Shown here: one piece after another, positions 21,857 through 32,608 of the stretch
Layout of the letters: every line of letters starts with the position of its first letter
Position numbering within the stretch: the stretch's first letter is position 1
Source: Silene conica
Taxonomy: Eukaryota > Streptophyta > Magnoliopsida > Caryophyllales > Caryophyllaceae
NCBI GenBank assembly: GCA_029255685.2
Contig: CM055313.2
Span: 43,480,079 to 43,544,078, forward strand
Reading direction: 5' to 3'
Length of the DNA stretch: 64,000 nucleotides
Program-made: the position numbers and the translations under genes
Notes under the pieces: generated by a model
What the model was told of the DNA's origin: nothing
What the model saw: only the letters and a program-made list of their open reading frames with translations
The model's database searches: none

Positions 21857-23607
21857 AAGGCCACGAAAATCGTTTTTTGTCGCCGTGTGGGTCGATCGAC
21901 CTCTTGTTGCGGTCGGTCGACCGCCTCCCGCGTAGGTTTGCTATTTTCGGCAGTTTCTATTTTGTGAGTAATCGATCTTGTTTTCGATTCCTGTTTACAT
22001 ATTGTTAATTAATCGATATACTTAGCAATATGTGAATTTTGTTGTGGTTTAATTTTGATTTACACGTTTTAAATCAAAGATAAAAAGGTAAAAACTTGTT
22101 TTGATTTTAAAAGTGCAGCGATTTGCGTTTTCAGAAACTCGTTTTTCCTGTTTGGAGGTCGGTCGACCTGGTTGATAGATCGGTCGACCTATTGTGCTGT
22201 TACAGGAAGTTTTTGTGACTGGCAGATGGTCGGTCGACCCCATGTTGAGGTCGGTCGACCTCGTCCCTTTAACAGACGTTTTATTTTTCCGAAAATAACT
22301 TGTTTTTATTTTCCCTTGGCCAAAATTAATATGCTATATACGGAAATAGTATATTAACTTTGTGTATCGGTTCACTCTCGTATGATACATGTTTTTTTAA
22401 AACGGTTTAAAATAATGGATTATAAATTTATTAAAATTGGGTGATTAAAACGGTATAATCACATAATTTTAATCTCGTAAGGTGGTTTGGTAAAATTTGT
22501 TAATCATAATAACAGTATTATGTCATGAATGAATTTTAATTTTAGTTGATGCATTTTATTTATCGTCTTGTGAATGCCTTGAATGCTTTCAATAACGTAT
22601 TTAATTTTTGCAAACGGTTGTAACTTAGTGTGGCCTTAGAACATTGTGTCACCGTAATGATGGGACACAGTCTTGTCTGTAATTTTGAGATCTTGAATCT
22701 CCGTTTTGGGTTTTTGCCATGTAATTACTTTTGTATTTAAATTAGAATGTAAATAGGTTTATATTTGTAATTTAAATTAGTGATTTTGTGAAGACCAAAG
22801 ACGGAGACCGAATGCTCACTCCCGCTGCAAAGACCAAGATGGAACATCAAGACTAGCTTCTAGGGTCCAACGGTGGATTCCAAAGTTGTTTTTATGTTTA
22901 TTTTGGTAGGATAGGCCACGCTAGGACTTTTATTTACGTTTATTGCAATTATTTTTATGCTTTCATCGATAATAGCTTGCATCATATTCCGCCTAAAACC
23001 AAACCACCTACATAACATGCCTGAAAACTGACTCATGTAGAGGTTTACGCGTTAGTTTTCTATGACACACAGATGTCACGTGTCACATGCAAAGCCATCA
23101 CTTTATTTCATTCATTCACGCAAATGCTAGATATTAGTTCACTTAAAATGCATAAATATAAGTTGATGGGGTCTTCCTCGTATAACCAAAAATTGAGACT
23201 AGTCTTTATAAATCAGACTCCCATGAATCCCTTCTTCGTCGGTAGGCATAATATGACCCCTTCTACGTCGGGTAAGTGGGAACAGATGAATTATTTTATC
23301 TCAACATCGTGGTCACTCGATACTATCTAGCGACTGTGATGGACTAATAGATAGGATTTAGGGAAATCTATCGACCAAGAGTTCCAACGGTGGAATTAGC
23401 CAAGCTGTGGGCTTATCAATATACGAAAATTGAGTCTTGGGATCGTTTATATAATTCTTGATGGAGATCAATTATATAAATGCATAAGTCTACGAGTTTA
23501 AATACAATTTAAAATAGACTTAAATCACAACAATGAGTTGCTTATATGCTTTTGTTTTATCTTCTTTTTCAGTGTAGAACACGATCATTTAAACTGTTGT
23601 ATATCTA
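21857..23607 (+). other. Copia-D leader with six palindromes
   Basis: A long untranslated leader. GGTCGATCGACC or GGTCGGTCGACC-type motifs start at 21890, 21911, 22157, 22178, 22228 and 22249, i.e. three pairs each 21 bp apart. The Copia-F leader is alignable on both sides but has different palindromes. Near the 3' end (23167-23330) lies a short reading frame starting MGSSSYNQKLRL that is largely preserved in Copia-F. Two more landmarks are shared by both leaders: GAAGACCAAAGAC and CGATCTTGTTTTCGAT. Confidence 0.75.
21890..22260 (+). repeat. Phased GGTCGACC palindromes (2 + 4) in Copia-D leader
   Basis: Six 12-mers related to GGTCGGTCGACC. The start-to-start distances are 21 in the first pair, and 21, 50, 21 in the second group. 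The palindromic core is GGTCGACC. Between the two pairs of the second group lies GTTACAGGAAG, an 11-mer also found (reverse complement) in the matching spacer of the Athila-E LTR. Confidence 0.85.
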
Positions 23608-24622
23608 ATGGCTGGTGAAGACCCAATGCCAAGTGCCAAGCTAGCACGTGAATCCTGGCTAAAAGCCTTCATGGACTCCATGAATCAGTCTACAAGACTG
23701 AGGAATGATGGGTCAAACTTCTCTGACTGGGAGGCAGCACTACGGAATGCTGTCATTGCTGACGGAAAGCTCAAGTACTTAACTTTGCCCATTCCGGCAC
23801 ACCCAGGAACTGGAGCTAGAGCTAACGAAGTTCGCGCCCATAGCGACTTCGTCATGGAAGCGGGTGCGACAAAGAACGTACTCATCTATGCAATGGAATC
23901 CAATTTGGAAAGACGCTTCATCACCCATGGTGCAAACAAGATTTTCACCACGCTCTCTAACGAATTCTCGAAAGCTCCGAGAATCGTTTCTTATGAGCAT
24001 ACCTGTCGCTTCTTTGAGGCGAAACTCCAGAAGGGGCAAGCGGTTAGCCCACATATTCTCAACATGATTGAGAATATCGAGAAACTGTAGACCCTAAACT
24101 GCAAGATCAGTGAGAACATAATCGTTGATCGAATGCTTCATTCGCTTCATGATGAGTTCGCCCTCTTTAGGGCCAACTATTACATGAACGACATGAAGAA
24201 GACTCCTCATGAGCTCCACTCCCTTCTCGTACAGACCGAGAAGGACCTGAAATTAAGTGGGAGCGTGAAGCAGGATGTTCTCATGATCTCCAGTAAGGGT
24301 AAGGGTAAGGGAAAAGCTAAAGCTCAGGGCGACCTAGCGGTAGATAAGCCCAAGTTCAAGAAGTCAGGATTCATTAAGAGTGGGCCAGGTGAGTCGAGCA
24401 ACTCACAGGGCAAGAACAAGAGTAAGGATACAAGCATGGAATGCCACCATTGCCACAAGACTGGGCATTAGAGGCGCACATGCCTCGTGTATCGTGAGGA
24501 TATTAAGGCAGGCCGCGTTATTCCTGTTGGTATGTCTTCTTCTTCTTCTTTTATTCACATGATTGAGATTAACCATGCAAGTTACATAACTTGGGTACTA
24601 GATACTGGTTGTGGTTCTCATC
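23608..24622 (+). pseudogene. Copia-D gag and start of protease (broken)
   Basis: Begins MAGEDPMPSAKLARESWL, the same start as the intact Copia-F protein. Gag would package element RNA. It continues with KAFMDSMNQS, a K/G-rich linker and the zinc knuckle CHHCHKTGH. Nonsense codons are at 24088-24090 (TAG where Copia-F has GAG) and 24469-24471 (TAG where Copia-F has TGG, inside the zinc knuckle). The protease catalytic DTGCGSH begins just before the LARD insertion at 24623. The two 5-bp TCATC copies (24618-24622 and 56747-56751) mark that insertion. Confidence 0.92.
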
Positions 24623-27455
24623 TGTAATACCCCGTATGTTAGCCTCGGTCAACGGTAGTCAAACCAAATTTTATACACGTATTTCAAACGACATGTTATA
24701 AAGTATTTTACGTAAGCTATTATTATTTTATAAATCGTATTTCTACGACTATTTCTTATTTCATAATCATTTTATATTGATGTTTACTTCATAAAATGAC
24801 GTTGCATTTGTATTTCTTTAATTTTTATAATATATTTATAATTAAATATATTTACTAGTTAATTATTATTTATCGTTAATATATGTTCCTATTTTTATAA
24901 TTAAGGCCTAATTACATTTAAACCCTATTTTTTTTATATACCAATAATACTTATATTTTTGTATCTAATTAATTAGTGTTTACTAATATCAAACTACTTG
25001 TAATACCCGTCTTTTTATTTATAATTAAATATTTATAATTAAGTTACATGTGCCCTTTTATTTTAAGTTACGGGGCGAGAACGGGATATAGCCTCGAGAT
25101 GCGTGCCTAACCCTAAACCCTAAAATCCTACCTAGCTGCGTCAACCTACCAAAAACCCTACCTCTCAACATCGACATACCACTCTTGTGCCTCCCAACTT
25201 CGACAAAACACAAAAACCCTAATCTAGCATGAGGAATCGTGAGACTGCAACCCTTATCACATCATTATCTTCTTCGCTCGTCATCGTCACTGTAAGACAA
25301 ATTTAATTCACGTTTCAATTCAACTTAGCACTTTATTTCGTGTGTTGATTTGCCTTTTCGAATTGTTTATGTTTTTATTTTGATACGAGTTCTGGATAGT
25401 AGTCGTATGGTGTTTGGTGGTTAGTTTGGTGGTTGTAAGGTGTCACGTGGTGGCCGGAGCCCACCAAGAATCTGGTGTTTTAATGACGGCAGGTTTAGGG
25501 GGGAATAGAGGAGAACAGGGCTGAGTAGAATCGTGTGGTGGAACCGTCTTTTGGCGGCTGTTTCAGGTAGTAGTAGGGACGTCGAGGCCTGGTGGTTACC
25601 ACCAATAGAGTCGTGGGCTGTAGTAGATGTCGAGGGTGGTGGCAAGAGGTGACGGGAGTAGTGGTTCTGGTGGCGGAAGTCGTGTATGTAGAGGTTGGCA
25701 CACGGTTGTTCAGGGAGAGTGAAAACAGAGTGTGGTGTCGTGAGTGCAGGGGTTTGTGAGGCGATTTCAGAAGGTTTTGAGGGAGACGAGAGGAAGGTGG
25801 CACCACCACTAGAACCACCGTGAGTCAGTGGTGACAACGGTGGTGGCCGTGGGTGGTGTGGGGCACGGTGGTGAGAGAAATCAATGGGAGAAGGAGGGGG
25901 TGTACACGGGAGTAGCTGCGGAACGGAGTATACCGGTTGTGTGCAGGCTATTTCGACAGCCTGTTTAGAGCGGTTATGGTGGCCTCTGGTGGTGGCTAAT
26001 GGGTGGAAGTTGTAGTGGGTAGTACGTAGTTGAGGTCGGGTCCAATGGTGGTAGTTGTCGAGGACCGGACTAGTGGTGGCGGTGTCGGGAAAAGGGCCGT
26101 AACAAACCTGTTGTCCGTGTGTGGCTGCTGTGCTACGCGGAAGTTAGTGGCTGTTTTTTTGTGGTTTTAGATTCATGTTTTGTTAGTGGCAATCAATATT
26201 ATTATTATTATATTAGTAGTAGTACATATTGGTGGTTGTACTTATTCTTAGTAATATTATTATTATTATTATATTGTCATTTTATGTAACTATTATTATT
26301 ATTATTAATTTTGTATTATTGTTATTAGAATAATATGTTTATTATTATTGGTAATGTTGTTCATACTTTTATTTCTAAAGTTGTTAAGTAATTTGTATAC
26401 AAGTATGTGACGGTTATCAATAGTTCGAGTACAGTTGCTATGTTCGTTTATTTAATTGAAGTTAGTTATATAAGTAAATGAGTCGAATGAGTTAATTGAT
26501 TTATATAAGGGTTAAACTACGAAGTTTATTAATTAATTAGTTGTGAACGTGTTATATTAAATAGAGAATTAATATTAAGTAATATTCATAGGGAACGAGC
26601 TTGAAGTGGAGTATTTCTGATTCCCGTTGAATAAGTGATTGCTCGGAGTTTTGCTTGATCAGGTAGGATACACTGACCTTATCCTCTATGATGTGTTATG
26701 AATGGATGTGGTATTGTGTGTTATGGATGCCGAGCATGATTGATGTGAGATTGATATTGGTTGGATTGATTGTGGATTATTGGTAATGTCATGAGCATTT
26801 CATTATTTGATAGCATGATTGAATAATTATATCGTTTCATTCATGAGCATAGCATATGCATTGATTACTGAGAAAGTTATGGTCAGATATTGTTCTGATA
26901 TAAAGCCCAGGGTGGTTCTGCAGACCAGGCCTGGTGTCTTATCAGCTATTGAGCTGGTGTTCGGTGACGACAGATTATAGTCTGCCGGGAGGTTCGGTAT
27001 GGCTTGGTGTTTCGGGTTTGAGATTGGGATTTGTGATTGAGATTGAGCTCGAGCATATCATTGCTGATGCATATCATAATTGTTGCATTGTAATTATTGT
27101 GTTACCCTACTCAACCGCGAGGTTGACAGTGTATTCGTGTACACCTACGATGATCCGGAATGGGGAGTAGATTCTACAGGTCAGAGACAGATGAGCTAGG
27201 AGCTGGGGCAGGAATGTGAGATGCATACTTTGGACCGACTTAGAATTATATCACATTTAGAGAAGTCATCAGTTGTATTTTCTTTTCCGTTATGTAGTAA
27301 CTGTAATAACCAAGCTTTAAATTTTATCAGTTTTATATAAAGTACTTTGGTTGTTTTACTTTGTTATTCACTACCTCGGATATTCCGAGATGGTAACAAC
27401 TCTATTTATTTGAGAATGTCTTGCTAAAGGCTCTTAAATAAATGGGGGTGTTACA
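24623..27455 (+). repeat. LARD LTR 1 (2833 bp)
   Basis: Left outer LTR. It has AT-rich U3-like sequence (24650-25080), a GGT/GTGG-rich part (25400-26110), TTATTA microsatellite stretches (26190-26340) and a series of small hairpins near the end, e.g. TCAGA/TCTGA at about 26883-26900 and CTCGGA/TCCGAG at about 27377. Private variants include GAGGGAGACG (25780s) where the others have GAGGTGAGACG. No coding function is supported. Confidence 0.9.
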
Positions 27456-29775
27456 AAGTGGTATCAGAGCGAACGATCCTCGGGCCTAATAACAAATGAA
27501 TAAAATTAATGAACATAGGAAGAGTCAAATAAAATGAACCCCAGGCGAGAACTGTTAGGAGCCCCCAGGATTGGGATGAGTTAGGGGCCCCCTCAAACCA
27601 AGCCACTGGCCCTTTCAGTCTAACCTGGTAACCCTTGAGTGATGCAGAGAGTGGGTAGTAACAAAATAAAAGATCAGACCTTGTCTATATTGTACTAACA
27701 GTTTTGCAGGAGCGTTTGAATGTGAAATATGGTTGATGATCTGTATTGTAAAGCATGATAATGATATTGAATGTTGGTTGAGATATATAATTTTCCAGTA
27801 TTGAGAACATGAGTTTTGAATATGAGCTTAAAATATGAATTTTACTTGTATGGTGAGATGCATGCGGCTTTATGATCCCTGAACCCTGAGGTAGAGATAT
27901 AGTATAATTATATGTGTAATGAGTTAATGATAGAAGCAACATATGTTATAGCTACATAAGAGGTTAGATGTAAGAGAGATATGACCATGAATGACTGGAA
28001 TCGTTAGTAGAGTCAAGCATGCTATGTTGTTACAGGATATGGAATCAAGTTAAGTCTTATGTATAAAGCTAATAGACCGAAACGGGTGTCGTGTCCGTTG
28101 ATAATTGTTCTGTTGTTATTCTGAGTATATATACACTTCTTGTTTGGCTTACTAGGCAAGTGTGATCGATTTTTGAAATTGATGATTGTTATTATTTTAC
28201 TAATTACCTTAGCAATCCATGTCTAGTGATATGCGGAATGTGTTGCCCTAAGCCATGAATGTTATATCATTATGTGTTGAAAATTGCATGCCAATTTTTA
28301 CGTCTAATTATATACATTTAATTTAGTTATAAGGATAGTATTCGATAAGTGGCAGCTTAGTGATTTCTAGGATATATTTTCGTATTTAAATAAGTTGTGA
28401 TTGTTACGATGGTAGAAACTAATGCATTGTCTATGCATACATGATTATTGAGTTGTTTAGTTGATTTTATTTTCGGTTTCACAATCTTTACCGTTTTGTA
28501 GATGGCAGTTATATGTTAATATGGTGCAATGTGATTTCAATGCTTCAAATGATATGTCTACATGTTTTAGTGAAGGAATGGTTGTATTAAAATGTGATAA
28601 TGTGAAGAATTTTTGTTTTTAGGGAACCAAAAATTATAGTAAAATTTCCAGAATATTACCTTGTTTGTACGGGCTGCCATTTGAAATGTGTTCCATAAAT
28701 GAATATGAAAATTTGATGTATGATAAGCCACGTAAAATCTTAATGAGCCGTTATTTAATAGTAATTTTTACAAGTTGCTCAATTTTTCTGTCTAATTGCT
28801 GTAAAGTTTTGTTCAAACCAACTTAGTTGTAAAAATTGTTATAAACAATTCCCTTAAGATATGCATATGATTCTTTTTCCTATGATTTGTTAATTCTTTA
28901 TACTTCAAAAGAAAAAAAAAAAAAAAAAACAATAATATCTCACAAAATGTCTGAGAGGTTATTTAATTATCATTTTTGGAAGTTGCTGCGTGATGTACGA
29001 TTGTTGAAATGGTAAAGTTTTAAATATAAAAGTTTAATCAAATATGCATTATGTGATGTAACCATGTGATATCCTGGTATGACATTAGTAGCATGAAAGG
29101 TAGGCATATGATATGAATATGAACTTTATTATGTCATAATAGGACCTTGTTTAGTTCGGTAAGTCTTATATAAAGTAGTTTCCATTATACAGACGCTATT
29201 ACATTAATTAAATTTTGCCTAATGTCATTCCTCTTATCTGCGTAAGTTAGATTTTGTCTCCATACTTTGTTTATGAAAATGAAATGTTTTAATTTGTCAA
29301 GTATGTTTGTTGCTTTAAAAGCCGGATGCTTGTTGTCAGTATAGGGTAAGTAACTTATCAGCTGATTTGTGATTGTTGGTTGAGTAATCTTCTTGAGCCT
29401 TGGATGTGGAATTTTATAATGGGGCTACGGGAATGTAACCATGTCTTAAGGAGAATAGAATTGTAAAATCTTAATGATTTATAATATGGCAATTGATATG
29501 TTGTGGTTGGCTGACTAAGATTGACCATGCATGGAGCTTACTGTTTTAATTTGATATGTTTCGGTCAATGTTGCGGTTCTTTAAGTGTCTTTTGCTTTTG
29601 TCGTATGTTAAACTTTGGGGACAAAGTTTCTTAAGGGGGATAGAATGTAACACTTCGCGTTTTACAACTTATATATATGTACTACTTGTGTTTGTCTTAT
29701 ATATGATGTGTAATGTTTTCTTATCGTTACGGGGTGGCGAACTTCGGGACGAAGTTCATTTTAAGGAGGGAAGAC
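27456..29775 (+). repeat. LARD internal domain 1 (2320 bp, noncoding)
   Basis: Primer site TGGTATCAGAGC at 27459-27470. A 15-bp deletion (GGAGCGTTTGAATGTG region, about 27710) separates it from domains 2-4. An A-run occurs at about 28912-28930. At its 3' end there are two hairpin plus purine-tract modules: AAACTTTG-GGGA-CAAAGTTT (29610-29629) with CTTAAGGGGGATAGAA and TGTAACAC, and GAACTTCG-GGA-CGAAGTTC (29739-29757) with AAGGAGGGAAGAC and the actual LTR. Confidence 0.88.
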
Positions 29776-32608
29776 TGTAATACCCCGTATGTTAGCCTCG
29801 GTCAACGGTAGTCAAACCAAATTTTATACACGTATTTCAAACGACATGTTATAAAGCATTTTACGTAAGCTATTATTATTTTATAAATCGTATTTCTACG
29901 ACTATTTCTTATTTCATAATCATTTTATATTGATGTTTACTTCATAAAATGACGTTGCATTTGTATTTCTTTAATTTTTATAATATATTTATAATTAAAT
30001 ATATTTACTAGTTAATTATTATTTATCGTTAATATATGTTCCTATTTTTATAATTAAGGCATAATTACATTTAAACCCTATTGTTTTTATATACCAATAA
30101 TACTTATATTTTTGTATCTAATTAATTAGTGTTTACTAATATCAAACTACTTGTAATACCCGTCTTTTTATTTATAATTAAATATTTATAATTAAGTTAC
30201 ATGTGCCCTTTTATTTTAAGTTACGGGGCGAGAACGGGATATAGCCTCGAGATGCGTGCCTAACCCTAAACCCTAAAATCCTACCTAGCTGCGTCAACCT
30301 ACCAAAAACCCTACCTCTCAACATCGACATACCACTCTTGTGCCTCCCAACTTCGACAAAACACAAAAACCCTAATCTAGCATGAGGAATCGTGAGACTG
30401 CAACCTTTATCGCATCATTATCTTCTTCGCTCGTCATCGTCACTGTAAGACAAATTTAATTCACGTTTCAATTCAACTTAGCACTTTATTTCGTGTGTTG
30501 ATTTGCCTTTTCGAATTGTTTATGTTTTTATTTTGATACGAGTTCTGGATAGTAGTCGTATGGTGTTTGGTGGTTAGTTTGGTGGTTGTAAGGTGTCACG
30601 TGGTGGCCGGAGCCCACCAAGAATCTGGTGTTTTAATGACGGCAGGTTTAGGGGGGAATAGAGGAGAACAGGGCTGAGTAGAATCGTGTGGTAGAACCGT
30701 CTTTTGGCGGCTGTTTCAGGTAGTAGTAGGGACGTCGAGGCCTGGTGGTTACCACCAATAGAGTCGTGGGCTGTAGTAGATGTCGAGGGTGGTGGCAAGA
30801 GGTGACGGGAGTAGTGGTTCTGGTGGCGGAAGTCGTGTATGTAGAGGTTGGCACACGGTTGTTCAGGGAGAGTGAAAACAGAGTGTGGTGTCGTGAGTGC
30901 AGGGGTTTGTGAGGCGATTTCAGAAGGTTTTGAGGTGAGACGAGAGGAAGGTGGCACCACCACTAGAACCACCGTGAGTCAGTGGTGACAACGGTGGTGG
31001 CCGTGGGTGGTGTGGGGCACGGTGGTGAGAGAAATCAATGGGAGAAGGAGGGGGTGTACACGGGAGTAGCTGCGGAACGGAGTATACCGGTTGTGTGCAG
31101 GCTATTTCGACAGCCTGTTAAGAGCGGTTATGGTGGCCTCTGGTGGTGGCTAATGGGTGGAAGTTGTAGTGGGTAGTACGTAGTTGAGGTCGGGTCCAAT
31201 GGTGGTAGTTGTCGAGGACCGGACTAGTGGTGGCGGTGTCGGGAAAAGGGCCGTAACAAACCTGTTGTCCGTGTGTGGCTGCTGTGCTACGCGGAAGTTA
31301 GTGGCTGTTTGTTTGTGGTTTTAGATTCATGTTTTGTTTGTGGCAATCAATATTATTATTATTATATTAGTAGTAGTACATATTGGTGGTTGTACTTATT
31401 CTTAGTAATATTATTATTATTATTATATTGTCATTATATGTTACTATTATTATTATTATTAATTTTGTATTATTGTTATTAGATGATATGTTTATTATTA
31501 TTGGTAATGTTGTTCATACTTTTATTTCTAAAGTTGTTAAGTAATTTGTATACAAGTATGTGACGGTTATCAATAGTTCGAGTACAGTTGCTATGTTCGT
31601 TTATTTAATTGAAGTTAGTTATATAAGTAAATGAGTCGAATGAGTTAATTGATTTATATAAGGGTTAAACTACGAAGTTTATTAATTAATTAGTTGTGAA
31701 CGTGTTATATTAAATAGAGAATTAATATTAAGTAATATTCATAGGGAACGAGCTTGAAGTGGAGTATTTCTGATTCCCGTTGAATAAGTGATTGCTCGGA
31801 GTTTTGCTTGATCAGGTAGGATACACTGACCTTATCCTCTATGATGTGTTATGAATGGATGTGGTATTGTGTGTTATGGATGCCGAGCATGATTGATGTG
31901 AGATTGATATTGGTTGGATTGATTGTGGATTATTGGTAATGTCATGAGCATTTCATTATTTGATAGCATGATTGAATAATTATATCGTTGCATTCATGAG
32001 CATAGCATATGCATTGATTACTGAGAAAGTTATGGTCAGATATTGTTCTGATATAAAGCCCAGGGTGGTTCTGCAGACCAGGCCTGGTGTCTTATCAGCT
32101 ATTGAGCTGGTGTTCGGTGACGACAGATTATAGTCTGCCGGGAGGTTCGGTATGGCTTGGTGTTTCGGGTTTGAGATTGGGATTTGTGATTGAGATTGAG
32201 CTCGAGCATATCATTGCTGATGCATATCATAATTGTTGCATTGTAATTATTGTGTTACCCTACTCAACCGCGAGGTTGACAGTGTATTCGTGTTCACCTA
32301 CGATGATCCGGAATGGGGAGTAGATTCTACAGGTCAGAGACAGATGAGCTAGGAGCTGGGGCAGGAATGTGAGATGCATACTTTTGACCGACTTAGAATT
32401 ATATCACATTTAGAGAAGTCATCAGTTGTATTTTCTTTTCCGTTATGTAGTAACTGTAATAACCAAGCTTTAAATTTTATCAGTTTTATATAAAGTACTT
32501 TGGTTGTTTTACTTTGTTATTCACTACCTCGGATATTCCGAGATGGTAACAACTCTATTTATTTGAGAATGTCTTGCTAAAGGCTCTTAAATAAATGGGG
32601 GTGTTACA
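29776..32608 (+). repeat. LARD LTR 2 (2833 bp)
   Basis: Shares with LTR 3 the variants GGTAGAACC (30690s) and ACTTTTGACC (32380s), and with LTR 5 the variant TTAGATGATATG (31480s). Private variants include CTGTTAAGAGC (31116) and GTGTTCACC (32292). Confidence 0.9.

Larger units (their letters stand above)
20757..24622 (+). mobile_element. Copia-D, left segment (5' LTR, leader, gag)
   Basis: Plus-strand Ty1/copia element inserted in the Athila-E ORF. It holds the 5' LTR, primer site, 1.75-kb leader and gag, and is then interrupted at 24623 by the LARD array. It resumes at 56747. The expected left target duplication is TTAAAC/TAAAC (ending 20756); the right partner is off window. Gag has two nonsense codons, so this copy is dead. 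It is the same family as Copia-F, with clear divergence. Confidence 0.87.

Noticed and set aside
24999..25030. A second LTR-like start (TGTAATACCCGTC) inside the LARD LTR
   Set aside because: No matching end, target duplication or primer site found; likely chance or an old remnant.
25107..25125. Telomere-like CCCTAAACCCTAAA in the LARD LTRs
   Set aside because: Only about two units, in the same place in each LTR; part of the LTR, not a telomere tract.
25421..25837. Minus-strand reading frames of 132-138 codons recurring in all five LARD LTRs (also near 30574, 35742, 49543, 54712)
   Set aside because: They lie antisense in a GGT/GTG-rich part of the LTR, are rich in S/T/P/H as the complement dictates, show no domain, and the start differs between copies after a small indel. 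Their repetition only reflects the LTR copies.
26190..26340. TTATTA runs in LARD LTRs as coding (leucine/tyrosine-rich frames)
   Set aside because: Plain microsatellite sequence; the frames change with repeat length.
27456..27475. TGGTATCAGAGC sites as tRNA gene pieces
   Set aside because: They are primer binding sites directly after LTR ends; no cloverleaf surrounds them.
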